This document shows, one piece after another, positions 34,926-43,633 of a stretch of 64,000 bases of DNA; positions within the stretch are counted from its first letter, which is position 1; the number at the start of each line of letters is the position of its first letter. This stretch comes from Actinomycetota bacterium (lineage in GTDB: Bacteria; Actinomycetota; Actinomycetes; Actinomycetales; Dermatophilaceae). The stretch is taken from the NCBI GenBank assembly GCA_020161815.1, contig JAIUOP010000001.1, positions 310,001-374,000 of the forward strand. The letters are read 5' to 3'. Below the pieces are notes generated by a model that worked only from the letters and a program-made list of their open reading frames with translations, was not told the origin of the DNA and did no database searches. A program made the position numbers and the translations under genes.

Positions 34926-37601
34926 ATGTGCGGCATTGCCGGCTACTACGGCCTGAACGCTGACCGGGACCTCCTGCAGCGGATGAACGACTGCCAGGTC
35001 CACCGCGGCCCCGACGGCGACGGCCTCCACACCGATGGCCTCTGCGGGCTCGCGCACCGGCGCCTGTCGATCATCGACGTCGCGCACGGCCAGCAGCCGA
35101 TGGCCACCGCCGACGGGCGCTACACCATCGCCTACAACGGCGAGGTCTACAACTACCTCGACCTCCGCACCGAGCTCGAGGCCCTGGGTCACACCTTCAC
35201 GACCGACTCCGACACCGAGGTCGTCCTCCAGGCCTTCGCGCAGTGGGGCGCCGAGGCCTTCGACCGCTTCAACGGCATGTTCGGCCTGGCCATCTGGGAC
35301 ACCCAGGAGCAGCGGCTCACCCTCGCCCGCGACCACTTCGGCATCAAGCCGGTCTACGTATGCCGTGTGCCGGCTCCCGAGGGCAGCACGGCTCCCGAGG
35401 CCCTCCTCTTCGCCTCCGAGATCAAGCCGATCCTCGGCTCGGGGCTCTACGAGAAGAGGGTCAACGAGCGCTCGGTCTACCGCTACCTGAAGTTCCGGGC
35501 CCACGAGGACGGCACGGAGACCTTCTTCGAGGGCATCGAGCGGCTCGAGCCGGGGGAGATGCTGGAAGCCGACGCGGACGGCATACGGCGTCGTCCGTTC
35601 ACCCGCCTCAAGCAGGAGCTGCTCGAGCTCGCCCAGCTGCAGCGGCCCTATGACGAGGCGGCTGCCGCCGAGTACAAGACGCGGCTCATCGAGTCGATCC
35701 GGCTTCGCCTGCAGTCCGAGGTGCCGGTGGGCACCTCCCTCTCCGGTGGCCTGGACTCCAGCGCCGTCGCGGTCATCATCAACCAGCTCATCAACGACGG
35801 CGACAAGACGACCGAGTCCGTCGGCGTCGCCCAGAACACCTTCAGCGCCGTCTTCCCCAACTCGATCAACGACGAGGAGAAGTACGTCGACGCCGTCCTC
35901 GACATCTGCGAGGGCCACGTCGCGGCGCACAAGATCCTGCCGACGGCCGATGAGTTCAAGGCCGACCTCGAGGACTTCATCCGCACCCAGGAGGAGCCGC
36001 TGATCTCCAGCGGCCCCTATGCGCAGTTCCAGGTGATGCGCGAGGCGACCAAGCACGTGACCGTCCTGCTCGACGGCCAGGGCGCCGACGAGATGATGGC
36101 CGGCTACATCCCCTACTACATGGTCTACCTGCGCCAGCTCCGCAAGCGGGGCAACAAGGCGATGGCCGAGGAGCTCTCCAAGAGCCTCGACGTGCTCTAC
36201 CGCCTCGGCCGCTTCCGCCTGCAGGCCAAGCTCAAGGGCAAGAAGGACATCCCGGTCACCGACCTCATGGGCCGCGCGTTCGTCGCCCAGCACCAGGGCG
36301 AGCGCTTCCCGATCGAGAACGACCACCTCAAGAAGCGCCTCGTCCAGGACCTCTTCCACAACAGCCTGCCAAGCCTGTTGCGCTACGAGGACAAGAACAC
36401 GATGCGCTTCAGCCTCGAGGGACGGGTGCCCTTCCTCGACAAGGAGGTGATGAAGTTCGTCTTCAGCCTCACCGACGAGGCGATCATCAAGGACGGCTGG
36501 AACAAGCGGATCCTGCGCGATGCGACCCGCGGCCTGCTCCCCGAGGAGATCAACCGCCGCCGCAACAAGATCGGCTTCACCACCCCGCAGAACGAGTGGT
36601 TCATGCGGCTGAAGAACCACTTCTACTCGATCTTCCTCAGCGAGTCCTTCGCGACCCGTCCCTATGTCGACCAGCGCGCCGTGCTCGAGGCCTTCGAGGG
36701 GTGGATCAAGGGCGCGAACGACGTCGACTCGATGGTCTTCTGGCGCTTCCTCAACCTCGAGCTGTGGCTGCGCGAGTACTTCGACGACAAGGACCCCGAG
36801 GCAGAAGCCCGCAAGACCTACGTCAAGACCGACTTCGAGGCCAACGAGGGCAAGGCCCTCGACCTGACGACGGAGCGGGGTGAGACCGTCCGCCGCTACC
36901 CCCTGCGCACCGACCTGTTCACCCGCGACGACGACCTCGACTCGCGGGTCATGGCGCACATCGACGCCTTCTTCGCCGCGCTCCCGAGCGCCGGCGGTGA
37001 CCACGCGCAGGCGACGAGCGGCCGCTGGTACTACGTCATCTCGGAGAAGATCGTCGCGATCACGCAGGGCCGCAGCCAGTTCATCTGGGACATCAAGGTC
37101 GGCCGCCCCGCGCGCGTCCTGTCGAAGTACGTCACCCGCACGCCCGCCGGCATCGGCCTGGGCTCACCGTTCACCATGCAGCTGGCCATCGAGGAGGTGG
37201 GCCTGCCGCGCATCGTGTATGCCGCGGCCGGCGGCGCCGTGGGCAAGGTGATCGGCCGCAAGGGCCTGTTCTACGAGCTCGTCGGCAACCAGATCGGCGC
37301 CATCGACGGCCCGACGGAGTACTCCGTCTACCCCTCGAACGTCAGCGCCAAGCTCGCCCCGAAGGACTCCGACGGCGTCGCGGCGCGGCTCTCGGCGGCG
37401 ATCCGCGCACGGGTGCCCGAGGCCTATCGCGACACCTTCGGCGGGACGATCGTCATGGACGCCAACGACATCGGCCGCGACGTCCTCGGCAGCGACGTCA
37501 GCCCGCGTGACCACGAGCGGTTCGCGGCGATGTTCGCTGACAACCCGCTCGGCCAGGGCTCCCAGCAGACCCCCATGGCGATCGTCTTCGTCCAGGACTG
37601 A
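34926..37601 (+). CDS. Asparagine synthetase-type amidotransferase fused to an F420-0:gamma-glutamyl-ligase-like domain
   Basis: 891 residues, against ~640 for a normal AsnB. Residues 1-~210: class II glutaminase with Cys2 (MCGIAGYYG), HRGPDG and YNGEVYN. About 240-630: synthetase domain with the PP-loop SLSGGLDSSA (~270-279) and LEGRVPFLD. From ~655 to the end an added domain reads YPLRTDLF, VISEKIVAITQGR, GIGLGSPFTMQLAIEEVG, GKVIGRKGLFYELVG, IDGP, VMDANDIGRDVLGSD and NPLGQGSQQTP, which I match to the CofE-like (COG1478) amide ligases that add glutamate to F420-0. The fusion suggests an acid activated and amidated, then extended by an amino acid. Product unknown. Hairpins HP7 and HP8 lie at either side. 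Confidence 0.82.
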   Translation: MCGIAGYYGLNADRDLLQRMNDCQVHRGPDGDGLHTDGLCGLAHRRLSIIDVAHGQQPMATADGRYTIAYNGEVYNYLDLRTELEALGHTFTTDSDTEVVLQAFAQWGAEAFDRFNGMFGLAIWDTQEQRLTLARDHFGIKPVYVCRVPAPEGSTAPEALLFASEIKPILGSGLYEKRVNERSVYRYLKFRAHEDGTETFFEGIERLEPGEMLEADADGIRRRPFTRLKQELLELAQLQRPYDEAAAAEYKTRLIESIRLRLQSEVPVGTSLSGGLDSSAVAVIINQLINDGDKTTESVGVAQNTFSAVFPNSINDEEKYVDAVLDICEGHVAAHKILPTADEFKADLEDFIRTQEEPLISSGPYAQFQVMREATKHVTVLLDGQGADEMMAGYIPYYMVYLRQLRKRGNKAMAEELSKSLDVLYRLGRFRLQAKLKGKKDIPVTDLMGRAFVAQHQGERFPIENDHLKKRLVQDLFHNSLPSLLRYEDKNTMRFSLEGRVPFLDKEVMKFVFSLTDEAIIKDGWNKRILRDATRGLLPEEINRRRNKIGFTTPQNEWFMRLKNHFYSIFLSESFATRPYVDQRAVLEAFEGWIKGANDVDSMVFWRFLNLELWLREYFDDKDPEAEARKTYVKTDFEANEGKALDLTTERGETVRRYPLRTDLFTRDDDLDSRVMAHIDAFFAALPSAGGDHAQATSGRWYYVISEKIVAITQGRSQFIWDIKVGRPARVLSKYVTRTPAGIGLGSPFTMQLAIEEVGLPRIVYAAAGGAVGKVIGRKGLFYELVGNQIGAIDGPTEYSVYPSNVSAKLAPKDSDGVAARLSAAIRARVPEAYRDTFGGTIVMDANDIGRDVLGSDVSPRDHERFAAMFADNPLGQGSQQTPMAIVFVQD

Positions 37602-37604
37602 CCC

Positions 37605-37774
37605 CCGCGGTTGTTACCTCCTGCCGCGGTTGTTTCCCTCCGGCTCTCTTGCCGCGGTTGTCACTTTTCGACGCGGTTCTTACCTTTGGCGGCGGCTCTC
37701 CGATAACAACCGCGTCAGGAAATAACAACCGCGACGAGAGGTAAGAACCGCGGCAGAAAGTAACAACCGCGGGG
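37605..37774. repeat. Repeat array HP8: four direct and four inverted CGCGGTTGTTACC units
   Basis: Left half: CGCGGTTGTTAC-type units near 37606, 37625, 37653 and 37671, varied by single bases (TTGTTTC, TTGTCAC, TTCTTAC). Right half: complementary AACAACCGCG-type units near 37705, 37723, 37744 and 37762. The halves can fold into one long stem or several smaller ones. It fills the gap between convergent genes, starting 3 bases after the synthetase stop. The same unit, twice per arm, forms HP9 at 54.5 kb. Confidence 0.9.
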
Positions 37775-37780
37775 TAAGAC

Positions 37781-38953
37781 TCAGCGGGGGGCGGCGGTGG
37801 TGGTCGCCTTCGTCGAGGTCGACCACGCGAGCCAGCCCAGCCCCCCGAGGGGGACCTCCATGAGGTGGGTGATGACCGAGAAGAGCGCCACGCCCGCGGT
37901 GGCCGCGGCCGGCGGCGCGCCCCAGCCGACGAGGGCCGCGGACGTGGCGATCTCGGTGACGCCGAGACCGCCGGGGGTGATGCCGACTGCGGTGAGCAGC
38001 CGCCCGATCGCGAACGCGGCGAAGAGGATGCCGAGGGGCAGGCCCACGCCCACGTCGCGCATGATGAGGACGAAGAGGGCGTAGTACATCCCGAAGAAGC
38101 CGACCATGCCGAAGGTCATCGAGGCCCAGCCGGTGCGGACGGTGTCGGTGATCCGGGCCCGCAGCTCGCGCACGAGCTGGTCCACGCTCATCGTGGCCGT
38201 CCGGCGGGAGCGGCGGAAGAGCGGGCGGAGGAGGCGGTCGAAGAACCGCCCCACGCGCTGGGCCTGGCGCTCGCTGGCGATGACGGCGACGAGGACGCCG
38301 ATGACGATCGCGCCCGTGACCATCCCGCCGACCGCGGCATCGCGCAGGGCGGTGGGCAGGCTGTCGTTGCCCCACCAGAGGGCGACGATGGCGATGATCG
38401 GCAGGGCGATCCGGGTGAGGACGTTCCAGACGCCGGTGACGATGGCCATCGTGGAGGTCGCCCGGTTGGTGAAGCCCCACGAGCGGCACATCGCATAGGT
38501 GGCCGCCAGGCCGACGGCGCCCCCGCCGGGGAGCAGGTTCGACACCGAGGAGCCGCAGAGGTTGAGGATGAGCGCCCGCCAGTGGGAGAGCCCGGGCATG
38601 GCCCCGGTCAGGGCGAAGGTGTAGCAGTAGAGCCCGAGCAGCATGAGCGCCTGGAAGCCGACGAGGTGCGAGAGCGGAACGATCCGCATGCTCTCCCAGA
38701 TCTGCGCCCACGAGGTCTTGGCGAAGAAGGGCAGCCCCCAGATGAGCAGTGCGGCAGCCACCGCGATGCCGAGGACCGCCTGGGCAATCCGGCGCCCGGA
38801 CCAGCCGGTCGTCGGGGGCGGGGCCTCGTCGGGCGCGAGGTCGTGGGAGCTCGCCGTGCCGGCCTCGCCCGCGGTCGCGACGAGCTCGGCTCGCCGCGCC
38901 TGCCGATCCCGCCGATGCCGGTGCTCGCCCATGCTCCCCCCCGCGCTCATCAT
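37781..38953 (-). CDS. Flippase-like / lysylphosphatidylglycerol synthase TM-region family membrane protein
   Basis: 390 residues, ~8 membrane helices, of the UPF0104/AglD group related to the MprF flippase domain. Marker stretches: LSHLVGFQALMLLGLYCYTF, NLLPGGGAVGLAATY and GITPGGLGVTEIATSAALV near the C-terminus. The hydrophilic N-terminus (~60 residues) is charged. Probably moves or senses a lipid-linked sugar. Its ATG overlaps the stop of the PIG-L gene upstream (ATGA), and a glycosyltransferase lies divergent beyond that, which suggests a glycolipid pathway. Confidence 0.85.
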   Translation of the reverse strand: MMSAGGSMGEHRHRRDRQARRAELVATAGEAGTASSHDLAPDEAPPPTTGWSGRRIAQAVLGIAVAAALLIWGLPFFAKTSWAQIWESMRIVPLSHLVGFQALMLLGLYCYTFALTGAMPGLSHWRALILNLCGSSVSNLLPGGGAVGLAATYAMCRSWGFTNRATSTMAIVTGVWNVLTRIALPIIAIVALWWGNDSLPTALRDAAVGGMVTGAIVIGVLVAVIASERQAQRVGRFFDRLLRPLFRRSRRTATMSVDQLVRELRARITDTVRTGWASMTFGMVGFFGMYYALFVLIMRDVGVGLPLGILFAAFAIGRLLTAVGITPGGLGVTEIATSAALVGWGAPPAAATAGVALFSVITHLMEVPLGGLGWLAWSTSTKATTTAAPR

Positions 38954-39783
38954 GGCAGTCCGTCGAGGATGTCGCCCTGCACCGGTGCGTCCGCCGGCGC
39001 GAACGGGTCGTGGAACCACTCCCGCCCGAAGACGAGCGTGAAGAGCGGGCGCGGGATCTTGAGGAAGGCGGCCAGGGTGCGGTCGCCGGTCCCGCCCGAG
39101 GCCTGGGAGGCGTGGGCACGCATGGCGGCGCGCTTGGCGCGCAGGTGGGCGCGCACGTCGACCCGGTGCGTGATCTCGGCGCGGGGGCTGTAGGACCGCT
39201 CGAAGGCGCGCGCGTCGAACTCCGGCGGGAACGGGTAGACCTTGGTGAGCACCCGGATGGCCCAGACCAGGGTGTCCCTGGGGATGGTCGCCTCCAGCAG
39301 CCGCGGGGTGCGGGCGATCTCGACCGCACGGCGGCCGACCTCGTGGACCCGCACGTGGTCGCGGTGGCCGTAGCCACCATTGCGGTCGTAGCTGAGCAGG
39401 ACGTCGGCGCGCTCGGTGCGCAGGATGCCGGCGAGCCGCTCGGCGGCCTCCTCGAGGCGGGCCCGGGCAAAGCGGACCTGACCGACCGGGTTGGGCTCGA
39501 GCACCGGCCCGCTGCCGCTGTCGGCATAACCCAGCCACTCCACGCGGGCGACCCCGAGGGCTTCCGCGGCCGCGCGCGCCTCGCGCAGGCGCACCTCGCC
39601 CAGGCCCCCGGAGTCCGCGGTGAAGGTCGCCGAGGCCAGGCCGAGGCCGCCGTCGGTGGCGAGCACGAGCACGACGCGGTGGCCCGCGGCGGCCAGCGCG
39701 GCCATGGTCCCGGCGGTGAGGAGGGCCTCGTCGTCGGGATGCGCGTGGAAGGCCACGATCGTCCGTGGCTGCTGGGATGTCAT
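38950..39783 (-). CDS. PIG-L/LmbE family N-deacetylase
   Basis: 277 residues. Zinc-dependent removal of an acetyl group from an N-acetylglucosaminyl conjugate is the family reaction. HAHPDDEALL (~12-21) holds the metal His and two Asp; YGHRDHVRVHEVG supplies the later His ligands. Members include MshB of mycothiol synthesis, but I see nothing that fixes this one to mycothiol. Operon with the flippase-like gene; starts 36 bases from the divergent GT4 gene, so both are likely co-regulated. Confidence 0.88.
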   Translation of the reverse strand: MTSQQPRTIVAFHAHPDDEALLTAGTMAALAAAGHRVVLVLATDGGLGLASATFTADSGGLGEVRLREARAAAEALGVARVEWLGYADSGSGPVLEPNPVGQVRFARARLEEAAERLAGILRTERADVLLSYDRNGGYGHRDHVRVHEVGRRAVEIARTPRLLEATIPRDTLVWAIRVLTKVYPFPPEFDARAFERSYSPRAEITHRVDVRAHLRAKRAAMRAHASQASGGTGDRTLAAFLKIPRPLFTLVFGREWFHDPFAPADAPVQGDILDGLP

Positions 39784-39819
39784 CACCCCCCATCCTCGCC
39801 CATGGCAGGCTGTCGGCTC

Positions 39820-40956
39820 GTGAAGGTCGCCCTCCTGTCGGACTGCTACCTGCCCCGACTCGGGGGCATCGAGGTGCAGGTGCACGACCTGGCGCGGCAC
39901 CTCGCAGGGGCCGGGCACGCCGTCGAGGTGTTCACCGCGACCGGGAACGGTGACCCGGCCCGCTCGAGCGTGCCGACGATCGAGGACGGCGTGCGCGTCC
40001 ACCGGTTCGACCTGGGCCTGCCCGGTGGGGTGCCGATCAACCCGTTCGCCGTGCCCGAGATCCGCCGCCGCCTGCGGTCGGGCGGCTTCGACGTGGCGCA
40101 CGTCCACATGGGGGTGGTCTCCCCGTTCGCGATGGACATGGCCCGGGTCGCCCTGGGCATCGGGCTCCCAACGGCGGTGACCTGGCACTGCGTGATCGAC
40201 GGCTCGGCTCCCGTGCACCGCGCCCTCGGCTACGTCGGCCGCTGGGCCGAGCGGGGCGCCGCCCTCTCCGCGGTCTCCACGATGGCCGCCGCCCGGGTCA
40301 ACGCGCTGGTGTCCCCGCAGCACCGGGTGGCGGTGCTGCACAACGGCATCGACGTCGACCGGTGGCGTCGGCCGGCGGCGATGGCCGATGTCGCCGACGG
40401 TCCGTTCCGCATCGTGGCGGCGCAGCGACTGACCGCGCGCAAGCGGCCGGAGGCCCTCCTCGAGGTCCTCCGCCGGACACGGGCCCTGGTGCCGGCGACG
40501 ACCGAGCTCCACGCCGACGTGGTCGGCGACGGACCGCTGCGCGACCGGCTGCAGCGCCGACTCGCCTCCGACGGCGTGGACTGGATCCACCTGCCGGGTC
40601 GGCTCACCCGCACCGAGCTGCGCGACCTGCACTGGCGCAGTCATGCCTTCGTCTCCGCCGCCGAGCTGGAGTCCTTCGGGATCGCCACGCTCGAGGCCCG
40701 CACCGCCGGGGTGGCGGTCGTCGTCCGCGAGCACACCGGGGCCCGCGACTTCGTGGCCTCCGGGGTGAGCGGCCTCATCGCGGACAGCGACGAGGGCCTC
40801 GCGGTCGAGCTGGCCCGGCTCGCGACCGCGCCGACCCTGCTCCGCAAGATCCAGCACCACAACCACACCGTGGCCCCGGCGCAGGCGTGGCCCGCGGTGG
40901 TCCAGGCCACGCTCGCCGAGTACCGCCGCGCCATCGCCCAGCGCCGCGCGCCGTGA
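39820..40956 (+). CDS. Glycosyltransferase family 4
   Basis: 378-residue GT-B retaining glycosyltransferase. The N-terminal half opens KVALLSDCYLPRLGGIEVQVHDLARHL (in pieces: SDCYLPRLGGIE, then HDLARHL) for acceptor binding. The C-terminal half has VLHNGIDVDRWRR, VVGDGPLRDRL and VSAAELESFGIATLEA, the E-x7-E sugar-nucleotide motif. Similar in layout to MshA and PimB-like mannosyltransferases. Starts at GTG 39820 with CAGGCT nine bases upstream. The stop overlaps the NUDIX GTG. Acceptor unknown; context with PIG-L and flippase-like genes suggests a glycolipid. Confidence 0.88.
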   Translation: MKVALLSDCYLPRLGGIEVQVHDLARHLAGAGHAVEVFTATGNGDPARSSVPTIEDGVRVHRFDLGLPGGVPINPFAVPEIRRRLRSGGFDVAHVHMGVVSPFAMDMARVALGIGLPTAVTWHCVIDGSAPVHRALGYVGRWAERGAALSAVSTMAAARVNALVSPQHRVAVLHNGIDVDRWRRPAAMADVADGPFRIVAAQRLTARKRPEALLEVLRRTRALVPATTELHADVVGDGPLRDRLQRRLASDGVDWIHLPGRLTRTELRDLHWRSHAFVSAAELESFGIATLEARTAGVAVVVREHTGARDFVASGVSGLIADSDEGLAVELARLATAPTLLRKIQHHNHTVAPAQAWPAVVQATLAEYRRAIAQRRAP

Positions 40957-41603
40957 TCACCGTCCGCGGCGAGCAGCGCGGTCGCGAGGTCGTCCGGATC
41001 GCGTTGGCCCATGGCGCCGACCCCGAGCGCGAACTCGTGGCCCGCGGCTGGTGGCCGGTGCGCGTCGTGGCTGAGGGCCGAGCCCCCGACCTCACCCTCA
41101 CGTATGCCGTGGAGCCCGGTCCGTCGGTGCCCGCGCCTCCCGCGGTGGCTTGGGACGGCATACGGCGGCAACGCCCGGCGGCCTATGCCCTCGTCGTCGC
41201 CGATGGCGCGCTGCTGCTCACCGAGCTCAGTGGCCGCGTCCGTGGCGGGGCCGGGCTGTGGTTGCCGCCGGGAGGTGGCCTGGAAGCGGGGGAGCACCCG
41301 GCCGCCGCCCTCGTCCGCGAGGTGTGGGAGGAGACCGGGCAGGACGTCGACGAGGCCGTGCTGCGGCGCGTGCACACCAGCCACCGGTTCGAGCCGGCGA
41401 GCCGGACCGAGCCGGCCGTCAGCTTCCACCCGATCCGGTTGGTGCACACCGCGCGGTGCACGACGCCGCGATCCCCCGTCGTCCATGACGTCGGGGGTTC
41501 GACGGCGAGCGCCCGCTGGGTCGGACTCGACCGGGTTCGTCACCTGCCGCTGGTGCCGTGGCTGGTGCAGCTGCTCGACGAGGAGCCGGACCTGCTGTCC
41601 TGA
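40953..41603 (+). CDS. NUDIX hydrolase
   Basis: 216 residues. The Nudix box is complete: GGGLEAGEHPAAALVREVWEETGQ at ~110-133 in the form G-x5-E-x7-RE-x2-EE-x-G. An unusual ~65-residue N-terminal region (VITVRGEQRGREVVRIALAHG) precedes it. Hydrolyses a nucleoside diphosphate linked to another group; substrate unknown. GTGA overlap with the glycosyltransferase suggests a role in clearing a sugar-nucleotide or its by-product. Confidence 0.85.
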   Translation: MITVRGEQRGREVVRIALAHGADPERELVARGWWPVRVVAEGRAPDLTLTYAVEPGPSVPAPPAVAWDGIRRQRPAAYALVVADGALLLTELSGRVRGGAGLWLPPGGGLEAGEHPAAALVREVWEETGQDVDEAVLRRVHTSHRFEPASRTEPAVSFHPIRLVHTARCTTPRSPVVHDVGGSTASARWVGLDRVRHLPLVPWLVQLLDEEPDLLS

Positions 41604-41627
41604 GCTGGGCACGTGCGGACGTGAAAC

Positions 41628-41945
41628 TCAGGCGCGGGGTCGGCGCAGGCCGGCCAACCCGAGCGCGACGATGACGGCCCCCAGGCCCACGATGCCCGCC
41701 GGGACGGCCACGGCCCAGTTGACCACCCAGTCGCTCAGCGCCCAGACGAGGAAGCTGATGAGGGCGAGCAGGCCGACGAGGCCGATGATGACGGGCGTGG
41801 GGGCCGGGCCGGTGAGGTACTCCGGCTCACCTCCGTAGGGCGTGCTCGTCGTGACCATGGGCGTCGGTGCCGGGTGGGTCGCGGGCTGGGGCGTGGTCTG
41901 GTCCGACGCCGGCTCTGCGTGGGGGGTGCTGGTGTGCTGGTTCAT
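41628..41945 (-). CDS. Hypothetical two-helix membrane protein
   Basis: 105 residues, family not recognised. Hydrophilic N-terminus rich in Thr, Pro and Ala (~1-48), then two membrane helices (VIIGLVGLLALISFLVWAL and WAVAVPAGIVGLGAVIVALGL) separated by SDWVVN. Starts one base after the stop of the PspC/LiaF-like gene, so it belongs to that operon and may assist in envelope stress sensing. Confidence 0.65.
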   Translation of the reverse strand: MNQHTSTPHAEPASDQTTPQPATHPAPTPMVTTSTPYGGEPEYLTGPAPTPVIIGLVGLLALISFLVWALSDWVVNWAVAVPAGIVGLGAVIVALGLAGLRRPRA

Positions 41946-41946
41946 C

Positions 41947-43518
41947 TCAGATCTCCTTGAAGACGAGGTCGCCGAGTCCGACGTTGAGCTGCAGGTCGAT
42001 GACGGTGGTGGGTGTGGTGTTGTCGGCGGTCGAGATCGTCCGGTCCCAGGAGCTGGCGCCCACCGAGTTGCCGGGTGTGCCCGTGGTGCCGAAGGGGCCC
42101 AGGTCGGTCGAGCCCAGCCCGACGCTGGCGTGGACGTTGACCTCGACACCCTTGGGGACGAGGACGGTGAGCTGGCCGGTGCCGACCGAGGCGGTGATCG
42201 TGCGGGTGGCCGGGGCGGTCGTGGTCGCCGCCGCGCTCTCGCCGGTCGTGGCCGCCGCGGAAGGGCTGGCACTCGCAGGGTCGCCGGGCAGCGCACTGGG
42301 ACTGGCGCTCATCGAGGGCGCCGGCATCGCCGCGCTGCCGAACGGGCTGAGGTCGAGCGTGGCCTCGCCCACCCCGAGGTTGTAGCCGCCGCTCTCGGTG
42401 GGCGCCCAGGTCACGCTCTGGCCCTCGCCCGGGCCCAGGGGGGCCTTCTCGATGGCGGCCCCGGCCGCGACCGGGAAGAGCAGCAGCACGGTGAGCACCG
42501 AGGCGATCCCGCCCCGTCGACCGGAGAGGCCGAGGACCAGTGCCGCCACCGAGGTGACGCCGAGGGCGATGAGCAGGCCGAGGAAGGTGGCGGACCCGGC
42601 GAAGCCCAGGGGATCGGCGATGAGCAGGCCCAGGCCGTAGCCGAGGATCACCAGGCCGAGGACGACGGCTCCGGTGCCTCGGGGGGCGCTGCGTCGCCGG
42701 GGCTGTGGGGGGATCGCCGGCATGGGTCGTGCGGCCGGCACGGGGGGCACCGGGGGCACGGGCGGGACCAGGGACCGGTAGTAGGCCTCGCCTCCCAACC
42801 CAGCGGGAGCCGAGGGATCGGCGGCAGCCGGCGCCGCGGCATGCGGGGCTGCGGTGGCCCCGGTCCAGGCGGGTGCGGTGGGGGTGGTCGAGGGGGGAGT
42901 GGGCGGCATGGCAAGACCTCCGTCGGACGGCGTGGACATCGGTGGCGGGCCGGCGCCGATGGGGGCGCCGGGACGGTTGCGGGAGGTGAGCGTGACCAGG
43001 GCGACGACGGCGATGACGGCCGTCGGGACCAACCAGCCACCGAGCCAGGGGCCATCGCCCACCGACAGCCCGGTGACGACGAGCAACGCCAGGGTGGCGA
43101 GGAGGACGATGCCGGTGACGCTGCCCCGGCCGACCTCGCGCAGCAGGATCTGGCCGTGGTGGTCGGGCAGCAGCAGCCAGGCGACGAGATAGGCGACGAG
43201 CCCGAAGCCGCCGGCGAAGGTGAGCGCGATGACACCGGCCCGGATGAGCAGTGGGTCGACGCCGAGGCGGTGGGCCACGCCCGCGCAGACGCCGCCGATC
43301 CAGCCGGTGCTGCGGTCCCGGACGACACCGAGGCCGGCGACGTCGTCCCAGAACTCGGCGGTGCGGCGTGCCCCACCGGACGGCGGGACCGGCGGGACCG
43401 ACGCCGCCCCAGGTGGCGGCGTCGCACCGGTCGCCGCTGCGGTGTCCGCCGCGGGGATCGCGGTCGTCGCATCGGTCGTGCCGAGGGGCTGGGTCGGGTC
43501 GGTCGCCGGAGTGGTCAT
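41947..43518 (-). CDS. PspC-domain / LiaF-like membrane protein
   Basis: 523 residues. Pro/Ala-rich start, PspC domain at ~68-120 (GGVCAGVAHRLGVDPLLIRAG), several membrane helices (two clusters, split by a ~100-residue Pro-rich loop), and an extracytoplasmic beta-rich C-terminus with repeated strands (LGVGEATLDLSPFG, TASVGTGQLTVLVPKGVEV, LGSTDLGPFG) like the LiaF/toast-rack domain. Divergent from a PspC-kinase and response regulator, so the three form a LiaFSR-like cell-envelope stress system in which this protein probably restrains the kinase. Confidence 0.85.
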   Translation of the reverse strand: MTTPATDPTQPLGTTDATTAIPAADTAAATGATPPPGAASVPPVPPSGGARRTAEFWDDVAGLGVVRDRSTGWIGGVCAGVAHRLGVDPLLIRAGVIALTFAGGFGLVAYLVAWLLLPDHHGQILLREVGRGSVTGIVLLATLALLVVTGLSVGDGPWLGGWLVPTAVIAVVALVTLTSRNRPGAPIGAGPPPMSTPSDGGLAMPPTPPSTTPTAPAWTGATAAPHAAAPAAADPSAPAGLGGEAYYRSLVPPVPPVPPVPAARPMPAIPPQPRRRSAPRGTGAVVLGLVILGYGLGLLIADPLGFAGSATFLGLLIALGVTSVAALVLGLSGRRGGIASVLTVLLLFPVAAGAAIEKAPLGPGEGQSVTWAPTESGGYNLGVGEATLDLSPFGSAAMPAPSMSASPSALPGDPASASPSAAATTGESAAATTTAPATRTITASVGTGQLTVLVPKGVEVNVHASVGLGSTDLGPFGTTGTPGNSVGASSWDRTISTADNTTPTTVIDLQLNVGLGDLVFKEI

Positions 43519-43621
43519 GGTTGAGATCCTGCTCGGCAGCACTCGCCGGCGCGATGGGGTGCGACCCTGACGCGGCCCTGACCTGACCCCGGGGTGGGCT
43601 GATCCGCGGTGGATCGTGCGT

Positions 43622-43627
43622 CAGGAT
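43622..43627 (+). promoter_or_regulatory. -10 box of the PspC-kinase operon
   Basis: CAGGAT ends 6 bases before the GTG at 43634, indicating a leaderless transcript. Confidence 0.45.
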
Positions 43628-43633
43628 GGGAGC

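Noticed and set aside
37605..37774. Regularly repeated units that could suggest a CRISPR array
   Set aside because: Units are 12-15 bases, half are inverted, the gaps are shorter than spacers and no cas genes are near. It fits a palindrome array.
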